Below are positions 19,164 to 27,142 of a stretch of 64,000 nucleotides of DNA, one piece after another (within the stretch, counting starts at the first letter, position 1; each line of letters starts with the position of its first letter). The stretch is from assembly GCA_966424055.1 (NCBI GenBank), contig CBJLMB010000002.1, forward strand, positions 353,862-417,861, given 5' to 3'. The notes under the pieces were generated by a model. The model was not told where the DNA came from, ran no database searches, and worked only from the letters and a program-made list of their open reading frames with translations. The position numbers and the translations under genes are program-made. Source of the DNA: Deminuibacter sp966424055 (lineage in GTDB: Bacteria; Bacteroidota; Bacteroidia; Chitinophagales; Chitinophagaceae).

Positions 19164-19871
19164 ATGATGGACACAACGCGTTTTGAGCAGCGGTTAAAAA
19201 AATACCAGTCCAGGCATCCTGTTGTACAGTTCGATGCCGGGAAAGACAGGCTGCTGAAAATGGATTTTACCGCTGCCAACCCGCAACTGACACCAGCCCT
19301 GCTGGCAGATACAAGATTGCTGGATGCTTTTGTAAACCGCAGCATCAATGAAACCGGCTGCCGCTATGGTATTGGTGGCTACAATGAATTGCGTGCTGTA
19401 TACGACCACAGCGATGTGTTCAGGGGCAAAACGGCAGGGGAAGAGCCCAGGCGCCTGCATCTTGGTATAGATATTTGGGGTGATGCCGGCACCGTGGTAA
19501 TGGCTCCGCTGGATGGGCTGGTGCATAGCTTTGCTTTTAACAACCGGGCAGGTGATTATGGGCCGGCGGTCATCCTGCGGCACGAAATGGATGAACTGGT
19601 GTTTTATACACTTTATGGCCATCTGTCTGTAAGCGACCTGGACCATTTGCAGGAAGGGCTTTTTATAAAGGCCGGTGATAGTATCGGGCATTTGGGTGTG
19701 TTGGAAGAGAACGGCCAGTGGCCACCACACCTGCATTTTCAGCTGATCAGGGATATGGAAGGCATGAAAGGGGATTACCACGGTGTATGCAAGCAAAGCG
19801 AGCGTGAGCATTACCTGGCCAACTGCCCCGATCCCGATCTGCTGCTGGGCATGATGGCTTATGCGGTGTAA
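19164..19871 (+). CDS. M23 family metallopeptidase (LytM-like)
   Basis: A 235-residue zinc peptidase of the lysostaphin/LytM class, which normally cuts peptide cross-links in peptidoglycan. The metal motifs are HLGIDIW (His and Asp), YGHLS, and HLHFQL near residue 190. Unusually, no signal peptide or membrane anchor is visible at the MMDTTRFEQRLKKYQ start, so how it reaches the cell wall is unclear. Leaderless M23 proteins like this are known in Bacteroidota. It is divergent from the S41 gene (53 bp between starts) and convergent with the small gene at 19875 (3 bp between stops). Confidence 0.9.
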   Translation: MMDTTRFEQRLKKYQSRHPVVQFDAGKDRLLKMDFTAANPQLTPALLADTRLLDAFVNRSINETGCRYGIGGYNELRAVYDHSDVFRGKTAGEEPRRLHLGIDIWGDAGTVVMAPLDGLVHSFAFNNRAGDYGPAVILRHEMDELVFYTLYGHLSVSDLDHLQEGLFIKAGDSIGHLGVLEENGQWPPHLHFQLIRDMEGMKGDYHGVCKQSEREHYLANCPDPDLLLGMMAYAV

Positions 19872-19874
19872 AGG

Positions 19875-20168
19875 CTACCGTTGATGCAATAATTCCTGCA
19901 CCATGTTTTTCCATTCTTCATCAAGTGAAACGGTGGCAGTGGGTTTGCCGGCCTTGGCATACCAGTAATCGGCATTCCACTGATCGCCTTCTTTCCGGTG
20001 CAGGTAAGCATGTACCCAGGAGGCATTTTTTTCAGGAATGTCCTGTACCAGGTCATGCGCTTTTTCCCAATCCCCGTTTTTTTCAAACCAGAGCGCTTTC
20101 AGGTATACGCTAACATTAGGCGGTGGTGTATCGTTCGATAAGCTCTTGATAAAATTGTCGAGTTGCAT
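19875..20168 (-). CDS. Small conserved soluble protein (unrecognised)
   Basis: A 97-residue protein, predicted cytosolic and rich in Trp, Lys and Glu. The pattern 'ALWFEKNGDWEKAHDLVQDI' followed by 'WVHAYLHRKEGDQWNADYWY' looks like one or two degenerate helix-turn-helix (TPR-like) repeats. I do not recognise a named family. It is the last of five minus-strand genes beginning with the Lgt-like gene, with only 17 bp to the preceding small membrane protein gene, so it probably belongs to the same transcript. Confidence 0.75.
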   Translation of the reverse strand: MQLDNFIKSLSNDTPPPNVSVYLKALWFEKNGDWEKAHDLVQDIPEKNASWVHAYLHRKEGDQWNADYWYAKAGKPTATVSLDEEWKNMVQELLHQR

Positions 20169-20185
20169 AATTGAAATCGCTCTTG

Positions 20186-20464
20186 TTATACATGTATTTT
20201 AACTTGTGAACAACTGGAGAACCCTGCCAGCAGCAAAATACCCGCGCTGATCAGGCAGCCGGATCCCGCCTGCTTTTGGCCGGTAACAAGCAGGAACAGC
20301 CCCAGTAAAAAATTAAGTGCACACATACCTAAAGCCACAAGTCCGAAACTGGTGAAAATATTGTTCCAGTAATTGCCTGTGTTCCCGGTGCCAAAGCAAA
20401 TGCTGAGCGCTATGGCCACAGTAATGATCAGGTTGATGGCAACCGGCTTCCAGATGGAGTTCAT
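20186..20464 (-). CDS. Small membrane protein, paralogue 2 of the radical SAM operon
   Basis: A 92-residue protein with three hydrophobic helices (about residues 7-24, 36-60 and 68-85). It resembles the adjacent 20513-20773 product: both begin MN-x-x-W, have a central 'LGL' helix, and share a K-Q-x-G-x-G then L-x-x-G-x-x-LL pattern before a Ser-x-Cys. No named family is recognised. It lies 48 bp downstream of its sibling in the operon headed by the Lgt-like gene. A scaffold or accessory role in the membrane is only a guess. Confidence 0.72.
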   Translation of the reverse strand: MNSIWKPVAINLIITVAIALSICFGTGNTGNYWNNIFTSFGLVALGMCALNFLLGLFLLVTGQKQAGSGCLISAGILLLAGFSSCSQVKIHV

Positions 20465-20512
20465 AGGTAAAAGCTAATTAAAATAAATGAATATATAAAC
20501 CCGGGCTTTGTA

Positions 20513-20773
20513 TCAGTGCCCACCGCCTATACTAAGGTTCATCAGTATGGCGGTACATACCGAGCCGCCAACAAGCAGCGAGAGGCCGATACCCAGTAAT
20601 ACGCCCTGGCCCTGTTTCCGTTTGTCTTCATCAAAGCACCAGACAAGGCCCAGTATTATTTCTATCACCATAACTGCGGGTACAAGCACCAGGCCAAAAC
20701 CTGCAAAAATGCTCAGCATCAGCAGAAGATTAATAACGGCGACAAGCAATGCGGTTGACCAAACTTTGTTCAT
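20513..20773 (-). CDS. Small membrane protein, paralogue 1 of the radical SAM operon
   Basis: An 86-residue protein with three hydrophobic stretches (about residues 7-24, 27-46 and 58-78) and a short charged loop (CFDEDKRKQGQG) between helices two and three. The C-terminus ends GGGH. It follows the radical SAM gene by 9 bp, so translational coupling is likely. It is weakly similar to the next gene, which points to an old tandem duplication. No family is recognised. Confidence 0.74.
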   Translation of the reverse strand: MNKVWSTALLVAVINLLLMLSIFAGFGLVLVPAVMVIEIILGLVWCFDEDKRKQGQGVLLGIGLSLLVGGSVCTAILMNLSIGGGH

Positions 20774-20782
20774 GGTTGCAAT

Positions 20783-22195
20783 TTAGCAGGATGGTAAAAC
20801 TGAAGCTCTTTCTTTTCTCAGTTGCTGCAGGTAATTTTCTTTTTCATCCCTGTAAAACATGTTCATGGTTTCAAAAGGAACAATACGCCCGTCTTTGTGT
20901 ACAATATGTACACAGCTTTTTTTAACAGCGCGTACATCAAAATCCCAGGCATCAATAAAGCGCATAATGATGATGCGGAAAAGATTTTCATAACCCAGTC
21001 CGGGTGCATGTATCTGTGGCAGGCAGCACAACAGTTCTTTGAAATTTTCCTGAACCCTGTCTACCGAAATACCTGTGCTGAATATTTTCAGCATATGCTG
21101 GTGCAGGGCAGCATCCTGCTCGTACACAATGGTATTACGGCTGTTGTTCAGCAGGTGTGCAGGGTCTATATAACGTGTCATCGGGAACACCTGTCCACCC
21201 AGTTTCAACGCATAACCCATAGCCAGTGCATCGGGGTTACAGGGCACCGGTATCAGGTCATTGGGCTGAAATACCTTGGTTTGTTCAAGTATCTGTTGCC
21301 GCACATCTGTTAAAGTAATGCGGTCGGTGGCAGGGTTAAAATGTGTTGTTCTGCCGGCAACCTGTGTGGGTTGAAAGGTAACACCGCGTACACAGCGTTG
21401 CTGCAGTGCAAAATCAATGATAGCGCCTATTTCATCATCATTCAGCCCTTTCTGCAGGGTAACCACCAGCGTGGTGGAAAGGTTGAATTCATTGAGGTGT
21501 TCCAGTGCTTTCCTCCTGGTTTCGGTAAGATCGGCACCCCTCAGCTGTTGCAGCGCTTCCGGTTTAAAAGAATCAAACTGCAGGTATATCTCGAAATCGG
21601 GCATATAACCGGCCAGTTTTTGCACAAAGGCTTTGTCTTTGGCAATGCGGATGCCATTGGTGTTCACCATCAGGTGGCGGATAGGTTTGGTTTTGGCTAT
21701 ATCCAGTATTTCAAAAAACTGTGGATGCACCGTGGGCTCACCGCCGCTGATCTGTACCACATCGGGATGCCCTTCATTGGCCACAACAATATCCAGCATT
21801 TTTTCTACTTCTTCCACTGTTCTGTGCCGCCCGTAATGGGGCGAGCTCATGGCATAGCAGGTAGGACAGGTAAGATTGCAACGGTCGGTTATTTCTATCA
21901 CGGTAAGACAGCTGTGCTGCTCATGATCCTGGCAAAGCCCGCAGTCGTAAGGGCAGCCATAATGCGTAGCTGTATTGAACTGCAAGGGCATCTCAGAAGG
22001 TTTGTTGTAGTTGCGGATATTTTTATAATACTCCACATCTGTTGCGATGAGCACTTTGCTGAAACCATGCTCAGTACAGTTCTTCAGCATAAATACTTTG
22101 TTGTTTTCGAATACAATTTTGGCATCGACGCGACGAAGGCATTCGGGGCAAAGACTTAGTGTGAAATCGTAATAGGTGTAAGGACGTTCGGGCAT
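20783..22195 (-). CDS. Radical SAM enzyme of the COG1964 / tetraether synthase (Tes)-like family
   Basis: A 470-residue iron-sulfur enzyme. It has an N-terminal rubredoxin-like metal site (Cys16, Cys19, Cys40, His43) and an auxiliary cysteine cluster (Cys81, Cys85, Cys88, with Cys96). The radical SAM motif is CNLTCPTC (Cys106-x3-Cys110-x2-Cys113), followed by the SAM-binding QISGGEP. The C-terminal 'FDVRAVKKSCVHIVHKDGR' block is also typical of COG1964. Archaeal members join lipid alkyl chains to make tetraether lipids, and bacterial relatives are implicated in unusual membrane lipids. It is encoded 7 bp after an Lgt-like gene and 9 bp before a small membrane protein gene. The actual substrate is unknown. 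Confidence 0.88.
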   Translation of the reverse strand: MPERPYTYYDFTLSLCPECLRRVDAKIVFENNKVFMLKNCTEHGFSKVLIATDVEYYKNIRNYNKPSEMPLQFNTATHYGCPYDCGLCQDHEQHSCLTVIEITDRCNLTCPTCYAMSSPHYGRHRTVEEVEKMLDIVVANEGHPDVVQISGGEPTVHPQFFEILDIAKTKPIRHLMVNTNGIRIAKDKAFVQKLAGYMPDFEIYLQFDSFKPEALQQLRGADLTETRRKALEHLNEFNLSTTLVVTLQKGLNDDEIGAIIDFALQQRCVRGVTFQPTQVAGRTTHFNPATDRITLTDVRQQILEQTKVFQPNDLIPVPCNPDALAMGYALKLGGQVFPMTRYIDPAHLLNNSRNTIVYEQDAALHQHMLKIFSTGISVDRVQENFKELLCCLPQIHAPGLGYENLFRIIIMRFIDAWDFDVRAVKKSCVHIVHKDGRIVPFETMNMFYRDEKENYLQQLRKERASVLPSC

Positions 22196-22202
22196 AATAA
22201 AA

Positions 22203-22994
22203 TTAGTTAGCAGTACCTCTCTTTATTTGAAAACTGTTTTTCCTGGAATAAGATACTAATTTCCCGGGATGTACAATGCTTTTACTATAATAGAGCAATC
22301 CGGCAAGGCAGGCAAGCTGTATGGTGGAAAAAGGAATTATGGAAAAATAATGCGGCTTGATAAAATCGAGACAGAACCGGAACAAGAGGTAAGCAATCAT
22401 AAACAACTTGAACCTGGCGCCGCTCACCAATACATACCTGCGCTCCACAGCCAGTATAACCATCCACAACAGCAGCAGGAAAATAATTTCATACAGATTT
22501 ACGGGGTGCCTGCGGATACCATCGCCAAGATCCATGCCCCAGGGCAGCTGAGTAGGCAGGCCATAAGTTTCTTCATACACGCCCATGGTAAAACATCCGA
22601 TACGCCCAATGATCAGCGCCAGTATCATGGGATAGGTGAACAGATCGCCGGAAGATTGTTTTTCGCCGATGACCAGTTTCACAATTTCCACACCCATTAA
22701 TCCGCCAAGAAAGCCACCTACTACCGTTTTGTTCTGGTAAAAATACAGCAGCACATTGCCTGAATGCAGCATGGCCTGCGGGTTTTCAAGACCGCCTACC
22801 AGCCTGCTGCCGATCACAGCACCGAAAATAGCACCAAGAATGATCCATATCCGGTTATTGGTATGAATATGGTCTTCCTGCTGCCTGCGCAGGTACAGGA
22901 AATACCGGAAGCCGGTGAAAATACCCAACGTTTCAGTGATGGCATGCAGGGGAAGAGCAGTGCGGCCAATGTGTATTTCAACAGGAAAATGCAA
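22203..22994 (-). CDS. Divergent Lgt-like (prolipoprotein diacylglyceryl transferase family) membrane protein
   Basis: A 263-residue protein with about seven membrane helices and the overall Lgt layout: a Gly-rich loop (VVGGFLGGLMG, residues 91-101), the R-I-G core (Arg131) and HPVNLYE. Residues usually essential in Lgt are changed: the His of the FHGG motif is absent and the Asn of RIGNF is Cys134. It is therefore unlikely to be the housekeeping lipoprotein transferase, and no gene symbol is given. It heads the operon with the Tes-like radical SAM gene, which suggests work on a glycerolipid substrate. That is inference. Confidence 0.82.
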   Translation of the reverse strand: MHFPVEIHIGRTALPLHAITETLGIFTGFRYFLYLRRQQEDHIHTNNRIWIILGAIFGAVIGSRLVGGLENPQAMLHSGNVLLYFYQNKTVVGGFLGGLMGVEIVKLVIGEKQSSGDLFTYPMILALIIGRIGCFTMGVYEETYGLPTQLPWGMDLGDGIRRHPVNLYEIIFLLLLWMVILAVERRYVLVSGARFKLFMIAYLLFRFCLDFIKPHYFSIIPFSTIQLACLAGLLYYSKSIVHPGKLVSYSRKNSFQIKRGTAN

Positions 22995-23050
22995 AGGGAA
23001 AATTTGAATGAAGATACGTATTCAGGAAAAAAGGAAATGCATATAAAGCA

Positions 23051-23081
23051 AAACGCTGCAATCGTACAGATCGCAGCGTTT
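23051..23081 (-). terminator. Terminator after lpxC/fabZ
   Basis: AAACGCTGC (23051-23059) pairs with 23073-23081, with three more inner pairs. It lies just past the lpxC/fabZ stop and before the Lgt-like gene, separating lipid A genes from the radical SAM operon. The following T-run on the minus strand is modest. Confidence 0.65.
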
Positions 23082-23102
23082 GCAAAACAATATGGGTATT
23101 AT

Positions 23103-24515
23103 TTAAGTGCCCTGTCTTTTCACCACCTGGGCCACCAGGTCGGCCTCGGTAGCTACTTTGCCGTTGACATAAACAGTGCCGCGCATTTCACAGATACCGC
23201 GGCGTATAGGTGCTGCCAGTTCCATTTTCAGTATCATGGTATCACCCGGCTTAACCATCTGTTTAAATTTACAATTATCTATTTTCAGAAAATAAGTATC
23301 GTATTTGCCTTCGGGCATGGCGTTGATGCAGAGGATACCGCCTGTTTGGGCCAGTGCTTCTATCTGTAGTACGCCGGGCATAACAGGGTTGGCGGGAAAA
23401 TGACCCTGGAAAAACCATTCATTGAAAGTTACATTTTTTACCCCGACAATATAAGTATCTGTCAGCTCAATGATCTTATCTACCAGCAGGAAGGGAAAAC
23501 GGTGCGGCAATGTTTTCTCAATATGCTCCAGTCCGTAAATGGCGGGCAATGAGGGGTTGTACACCGGTACATCCTTTACATGCTTATTCTTTTTGATGTA
23601 CTGCTTTATTTTTTTGGCAAATGCCACATTGGTGCTGTGCCCGGGCCGGTTGGCAATGATGCGTGCTTTAATGGGATAGCCGATCAAAGCCAGGTCGCCT
23701 ACCACATCGAGCAGTTTATGGCGGGCAGGTTCATTGGCAAAACGCAGCTCCAGGTTGTTGAGATAGCCTTCGCTTTTTACCTCGATCTTCTCGCGTTTAA
23801 AAGCTTTGGCCAGCCGGCTCATTTCTTCCTCTGTCACCGGCTTGTCTACCACCACGATAGCATTGTTGATATCACCACCTTTGATCAGGTTGTTTTCCAG
23901 CAGCATTTCCAGCTCGTGCAAAAAGCTGAAAGTGCGGCAGGGAGCGATCTCTGCTTTAAAATCGCGCAGTGTTTTCAGCTGTGCGTACTGGGTGCCCAGT
24001 ACAGGGCTATTGAAGTCGATCAGCGTGGTAATTTGATAGTCCACTGCAGGCAGCGCCACCATTTCCACCCTTTTTTCTTCATCGTAATGATAAATATTTT
24101 CATCAATGCTATACCAGGCTTTGGCTGCTTCCTGTTCTGCTACGCCAGCTTCTTCGATCAGCTCTATAAAAGGCTGCGAACTGCCGTCCATGATAGGGAT
24201 CTCCGGGCCGTTCAGTTCAATCAGCACATTATCGATACCCATGCCTACCAGGGCTGCCAGCAAATGTTCTACGGTACTAACACGCACATCATCCTGCTGC
24301 AGGGTGGTGCCGCGGCTGGTATCTGTTACCAGGTCGCAATCGGCTTTGATGATCGGCTGGTTGGGAAGATCGATACGCTGGAACTGTATACCAAAACCTG
24401 GATTGGCCGGTTTTAGTGTCATATCTACCAGTAAACCGGTATGAAGGCCGGTACCACTGATATTGATGGAAGAACCTAATGTGTGCTGTTTGTCGGGATT
24501 GAAGTTTACGTCCAT
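23103..24515 (-). CDS. lpxC: Bifunctional UDP-3-O-acyl-GlcNAc deacetylase / 3-hydroxyacyl-ACP dehydratase (LpxC-FabZ fusion)
   Basis: A 470-residue fusion typical of Bacteroidota. The N-terminal LpxC part (about residues 1-310) performs the committed zinc-dependent step of lipid A synthesis. Its motifs are STVEHLLAALVGMG, the MDGSSQPF loop, and the later zinc and catalytic residues in ARHKLLDVVGD and NRPGHSTN. The C-terminal FabZ part (about 320-470) is a hot-dog dehydratase of fatty-acid elongation with HRFPFLLVDK and GHFPANPVMPG. It lies downstream of lpxD on the same strand, 130 bp away. lpxA, its usual next neighbour in this phylum, is absent here. Confidence 0.96.
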   Translation of the reverse strand: MDVNFNPDKQHTLGSSINISGTGLHTGLLVDMTLKPANPGFGIQFQRIDLPNQPIIKADCDLVTDTSRGTTLQQDDVRVSTVEHLLAALVGMGIDNVLIELNGPEIPIMDGSSQPFIELIEEAGVAEQEAAKAWYSIDENIYHYDEEKRVEMVALPAVDYQITTLIDFNSPVLGTQYAQLKTLRDFKAEIAPCRTFSFLHELEMLLENNLIKGGDINNAIVVVDKPVTEEEMSRLAKAFKREKIEVKSEGYLNNLELRFANEPARHKLLDVVGDLALIGYPIKARIIANRPGHSTNVAFAKKIKQYIKKNKHVKDVPVYNPSLPAIYGLEHIEKTLPHRFPFLLVDKIIELTDTYIVGVKNVTFNEWFFQGHFPANPVMPGVLQIEALAQTGGILCINAMPEGKYDTYFLKIDNCKFKQMVKPGDTMILKMELAAPIRRGICEMRGTVYVNGKVATEADLVAQVVKRQGT

Positions 24516-24555
24516 TGATTCAAGTTACAAGTTATGCCGGGATACCCCTTTATTA

Positions 24556-24585
24556 TAAAGCCTGCTATACATATGGCAGGCTTTA
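24556..24585 (-). terminator. Hairpin between lpxD and lpxC/fabZ
   Basis: TAAAGCCTGC (24556-24565) pairs with 24576-24585 around a 10-nt loop. A second 8-bp hairpin (CTATAACA) lies at 24591-24617. The U-tract is poor, so this could be an attenuator or processing site rather than a full stop. Confidence 0.5.
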
Positions 24586-24645
24586 CTAAACTATAACAAG
24601 CTGAAATTCTGTTATAGCCTGTTATGGAAGAACAAAATTAAGCTT

Positions 24646-25698
24646 TTACTCCATTACTCTTTCCGCAAGTAGCTGTTGTACCAGTTTTTCGAGCTCTGCC
24701 AGCCTTTTTTCCATTTCAGGAAGACTTCTGCTCACTGCCTGGCTGCGCAGCGAGCTGGCATAATCGTAGGCGGGTGTGCCTGTAACAGCGGCATTCGGGG
24801 TTTTGATAGATTTGGTGACCCCGCTTTGTGCATTGATCCTGCTGCCATCAGCAATATGCAGGTGGCCTACAATACCGGCCTGGCCGCCAACCTGAACATT
24901 GCTGCCTATTTTGGTACTGCCGCTTACACCGGCCTGCGCGGCAATAACGGTATTATGACCTATCTCGGCATTGTGGGCGATCTGTATCAGGTTGTCCAGC
25001 TTGGCGCCTGCCCTGATAATGGTTGAGCCGATGGTTGCCCTGTCTATCGTGGTATTACAACCGATCTCCACATTGTCTTCTACCACCACATTACCGATCT
25101 GCGGGATCTTTTTATAGGTACCATCCGCTTGCGGAGCAAAACCAAAACCATCACCGCCGATCACTGTGCCGGCATGGATGGTCACCTGCTGCCCCACTAT
25201 ACAGTCATGATAGATTTTTACACCGGGATGCAGTATGGTATTGTCACCGATACGCACATTATTGCCCAGGAATACACCCGGGAATATTTTTACATTATTA
25301 CCTATCTGCACATTTTCTGATAAATAAGCAAAAGCGCCAACAAACACCTGTGTACCCAGGCTGGCAGAATGAGCAATATAGCTGGGTTGCTGTATACCGC
25401 TTAATTGCTGGGTCATAATTTCCTGGTATTTGTGTAACAGCGTGGCAAAAGCCGAATAGGCATCGGGTACGCGTATCAGGGTGGCTTCAACAGTCTCTTT
25501 CAGTTCAAGCGCATCATTGATAATTACAATAGAAGCTTGAGTGGTGTACAGGTATTCTTCATACTTGGGGTTGGCAAGGAAGGTTAACTGACCAGCTACT
25601 GCTTCTTCAATTTTTCCGAACGAATGAACGGATACCTCTCCATTTCCTTCAACATGGCCATTAACCAGCATGGCAATCTGTACAGCACTAAATTGCAT
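24646..25698 (-). CDS. lpxD: UDP-3-O-acylglucosamine N-acyltransferase LpxD
   Basis: A 350-residue acyltransferase that adds the second 3-hydroxyacyl chain from ACP to the lipid A precursor. The start at 25698 (MQFSAVQIAMLVNG) is chosen; the frame extends 8 codons further upstream. An N-terminal uridine-binding domain is followed by a long left-handed beta-helix of hexapeptide repeats (residues about 105-310), with the catalytic His in QIAHNAEIGHN. A C-terminal helix (MEKRLAELEKLVQQL) is coiled-coil-like and fits the trimer. It is followed by lpxC/fabZ. Confidence 0.95.
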   Translation of the reverse strand: MQFSAVQIAMLVNGHVEGNGEVSVHSFGKIEEAVAGQLTFLANPKYEEYLYTTQASIVIINDALELKETVEATLIRVPDAYSAFATLLHKYQEIMTQQLSGIQQPSYIAHSASLGTQVFVGAFAYLSENVQIGNNVKIFPGVFLGNNVRIGDNTILHPGVKIYHDCIVGQQVTIHAGTVIGGDGFGFAPQADGTYKKIPQIGNVVVEDNVEIGCNTTIDRATIGSTIIRAGAKLDNLIQIAHNAEIGHNTVIAAQAGVSGSTKIGSNVQVGGQAGIVGHLHIADGSRINAQSGVTKSIKTPNAAVTGTPAYDYASSLRSQAVSRSLPEMEKRLAELEKLVQQLLAERVME

Positions 25699-25786
25699 AT
25701 TTGTTATTTTGGTGATACACAATAGTGATAGACTTCTGTGTAACTGAATTGTTTAATGAACGAGTTAAGGCCAGTTGGTTCAACAA

Positions 25787-27001
25787 TCAGGCCATTGTGC
25801 AAAAATAGAACTTTTTAACAGGGGTTGAAAGGGTTTGATGGATCAACGGATTGTCCACTTTTGATATATCTTTAACAGATCCGTCTTTTAACAATATGTT
25901 GATGCGCTCATAGCCCAGTTTATAGGTGGTATTTACCGCTTCGCCTGTAAAAGCCAGGAAAGACGCTGCTTCTTCAGAAATGGATAAGCGGTTGGCCAGC
26001 AGTGTTCTCCTGGCTGCCAGTTCTGCCTCTTCCACCGGCTCTACCTGTAACCGGCATTTGAGCAGCTGCCTGTTCAGCAGGCCCTGGCAAAGTGTACGCA
26101 ATACAATATCCGGGTGGGTGCTCCAGCGTTTGATGGCAAACAACACATCATCATCATCCAGGCGGCAGAATTCTTCCAGTGGCAATGCATGTTTATGGCT
26201 GTTGAAAGGGCCAAGCACATAATCCAGCGGTGAATGGGTAACCAGGTTATTGTCTGATGCATCGTATATAGAACGCACCCGTTCGATGATCTTTACCAGC
26301 ATCTTCTCTGCCGCCAGCACGGTTTTATGCAGGTAAACCTGCCAGTACATCTGTCTGCGTGCGATCAGGAATTTCTCTACGCTGTAAATACCTTTTTCTT
26401 CTATCATCAGCTCGCCATTGTGAACAGCCAGCATTTTTAAAATGCGGTCGTAACCTATCACACCTTCACTTACACCGGTAAAAAAACTATCCCTGGTCAG
26501 GTAGTCCATACGGTCTACATCCAGCTGGCCACTGATCAGCTGGTGCAGGAAAGGTTTGGAATAGCGCCCGGTAAAAATCTGGATAGCCAGTGACAGCTGC
26601 CCGTTTAGCTCTTCATTCATGGCTTCCATAATGCGCAGGCTCAGCTGCTCATGGTGTACACCGGGTATCAGCACATGTTCCAGCGCATGTGAGAAAGGGC
26701 CATGACCAATATCATGCAGCAGGATAGCGGCTTTTACAGCCACTTCTTCTTCAGGCGTAATTTCAATGTCTTTGCTTTTTAATTCAGTTACCGCCTGGCA
26801 CATAAGATGATAGGCGCCCAGCGAATGATGCAGGCGTGTATGTACCGCACCAGGATATACCAGCTGCGCCAGTGCCATCTGCCTTATGCGCCGCAGCCGC
26901 TGGTAGTAAGGATGTGAAATAACTGCGAAAATAAGCGGATGATTGATCGTAATAAAACCGTATACCGGGTCATTGATGATTTTTCTTTTGGTAGATGGCA
27001 T
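25787..27001 (-). CDS. HD-domain phosphohydrolase
   Basis: A 404-residue protein with an HD metal site near the N-terminus: HHSLGAYHLM, then LLHDIGHGPFSHALEH, and the closing Asp in RMDYLTRDS. This arrangement places it with dNTP triphosphohydrolase-like (SamHD1/Dgt-type) HD proteins, which hydrolyse nucleotides, though the substrate is unproven. It has no signal peptide. It is divergent from porX and lies 88 bp upstream of the lpxD frame on the same strand, a neighbourhood seen in other Bacteroidota. Confidence 0.9.
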   Translation of the reverse strand: MPSTKRKIINDPVYGFITINHPLIFAVISHPYYQRLRRIRQMALAQLVYPGAVHTRLHHSLGAYHLMCQAVTELKSKDIEITPEEEVAVKAAILLHDIGHGPFSHALEHVLIPGVHHEQLSLRIMEAMNEELNGQLSLAIQIFTGRYSKPFLHQLISGQLDVDRMDYLTRDSFFTGVSEGVIGYDRILKMLAVHNGELMIEEKGIYSVEKFLIARRQMYWQVYLHKTVLAAEKMLVKIIERVRSIYDASDNNLVTHSPLDYVLGPFNSHKHALPLEEFCRLDDDDVLFAIKRWSTHPDIVLRTLCQGLLNRQLLKCRLQVEPVEEAELAARRTLLANRLSISEEAASFLAFTGEAVNTTYKLGYERINILLKDGSVKDISKVDNPLIHQTLSTPVKKFYFCTMA

Positions 27002-27142
27002 GCTTGTTGGTAATTTGTTTAGCCGTGCACCATGTGAACGATAGGTAAATGTACAATATGTCTAATATGAAAATTGGGAAATATGTTAATTTGAGTGGAT
27101 GTACAGACCGGCACGGGATTATCAGTAATAAAAAACAAGTAT

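Noticed and set aside
21341..22159. 272-codon plus-strand frame opposite the radical SAM gene
   Set aside because: Shadow of a conserved enzyme on the other strand. Its composition is unlike a real protein and it has no motif.
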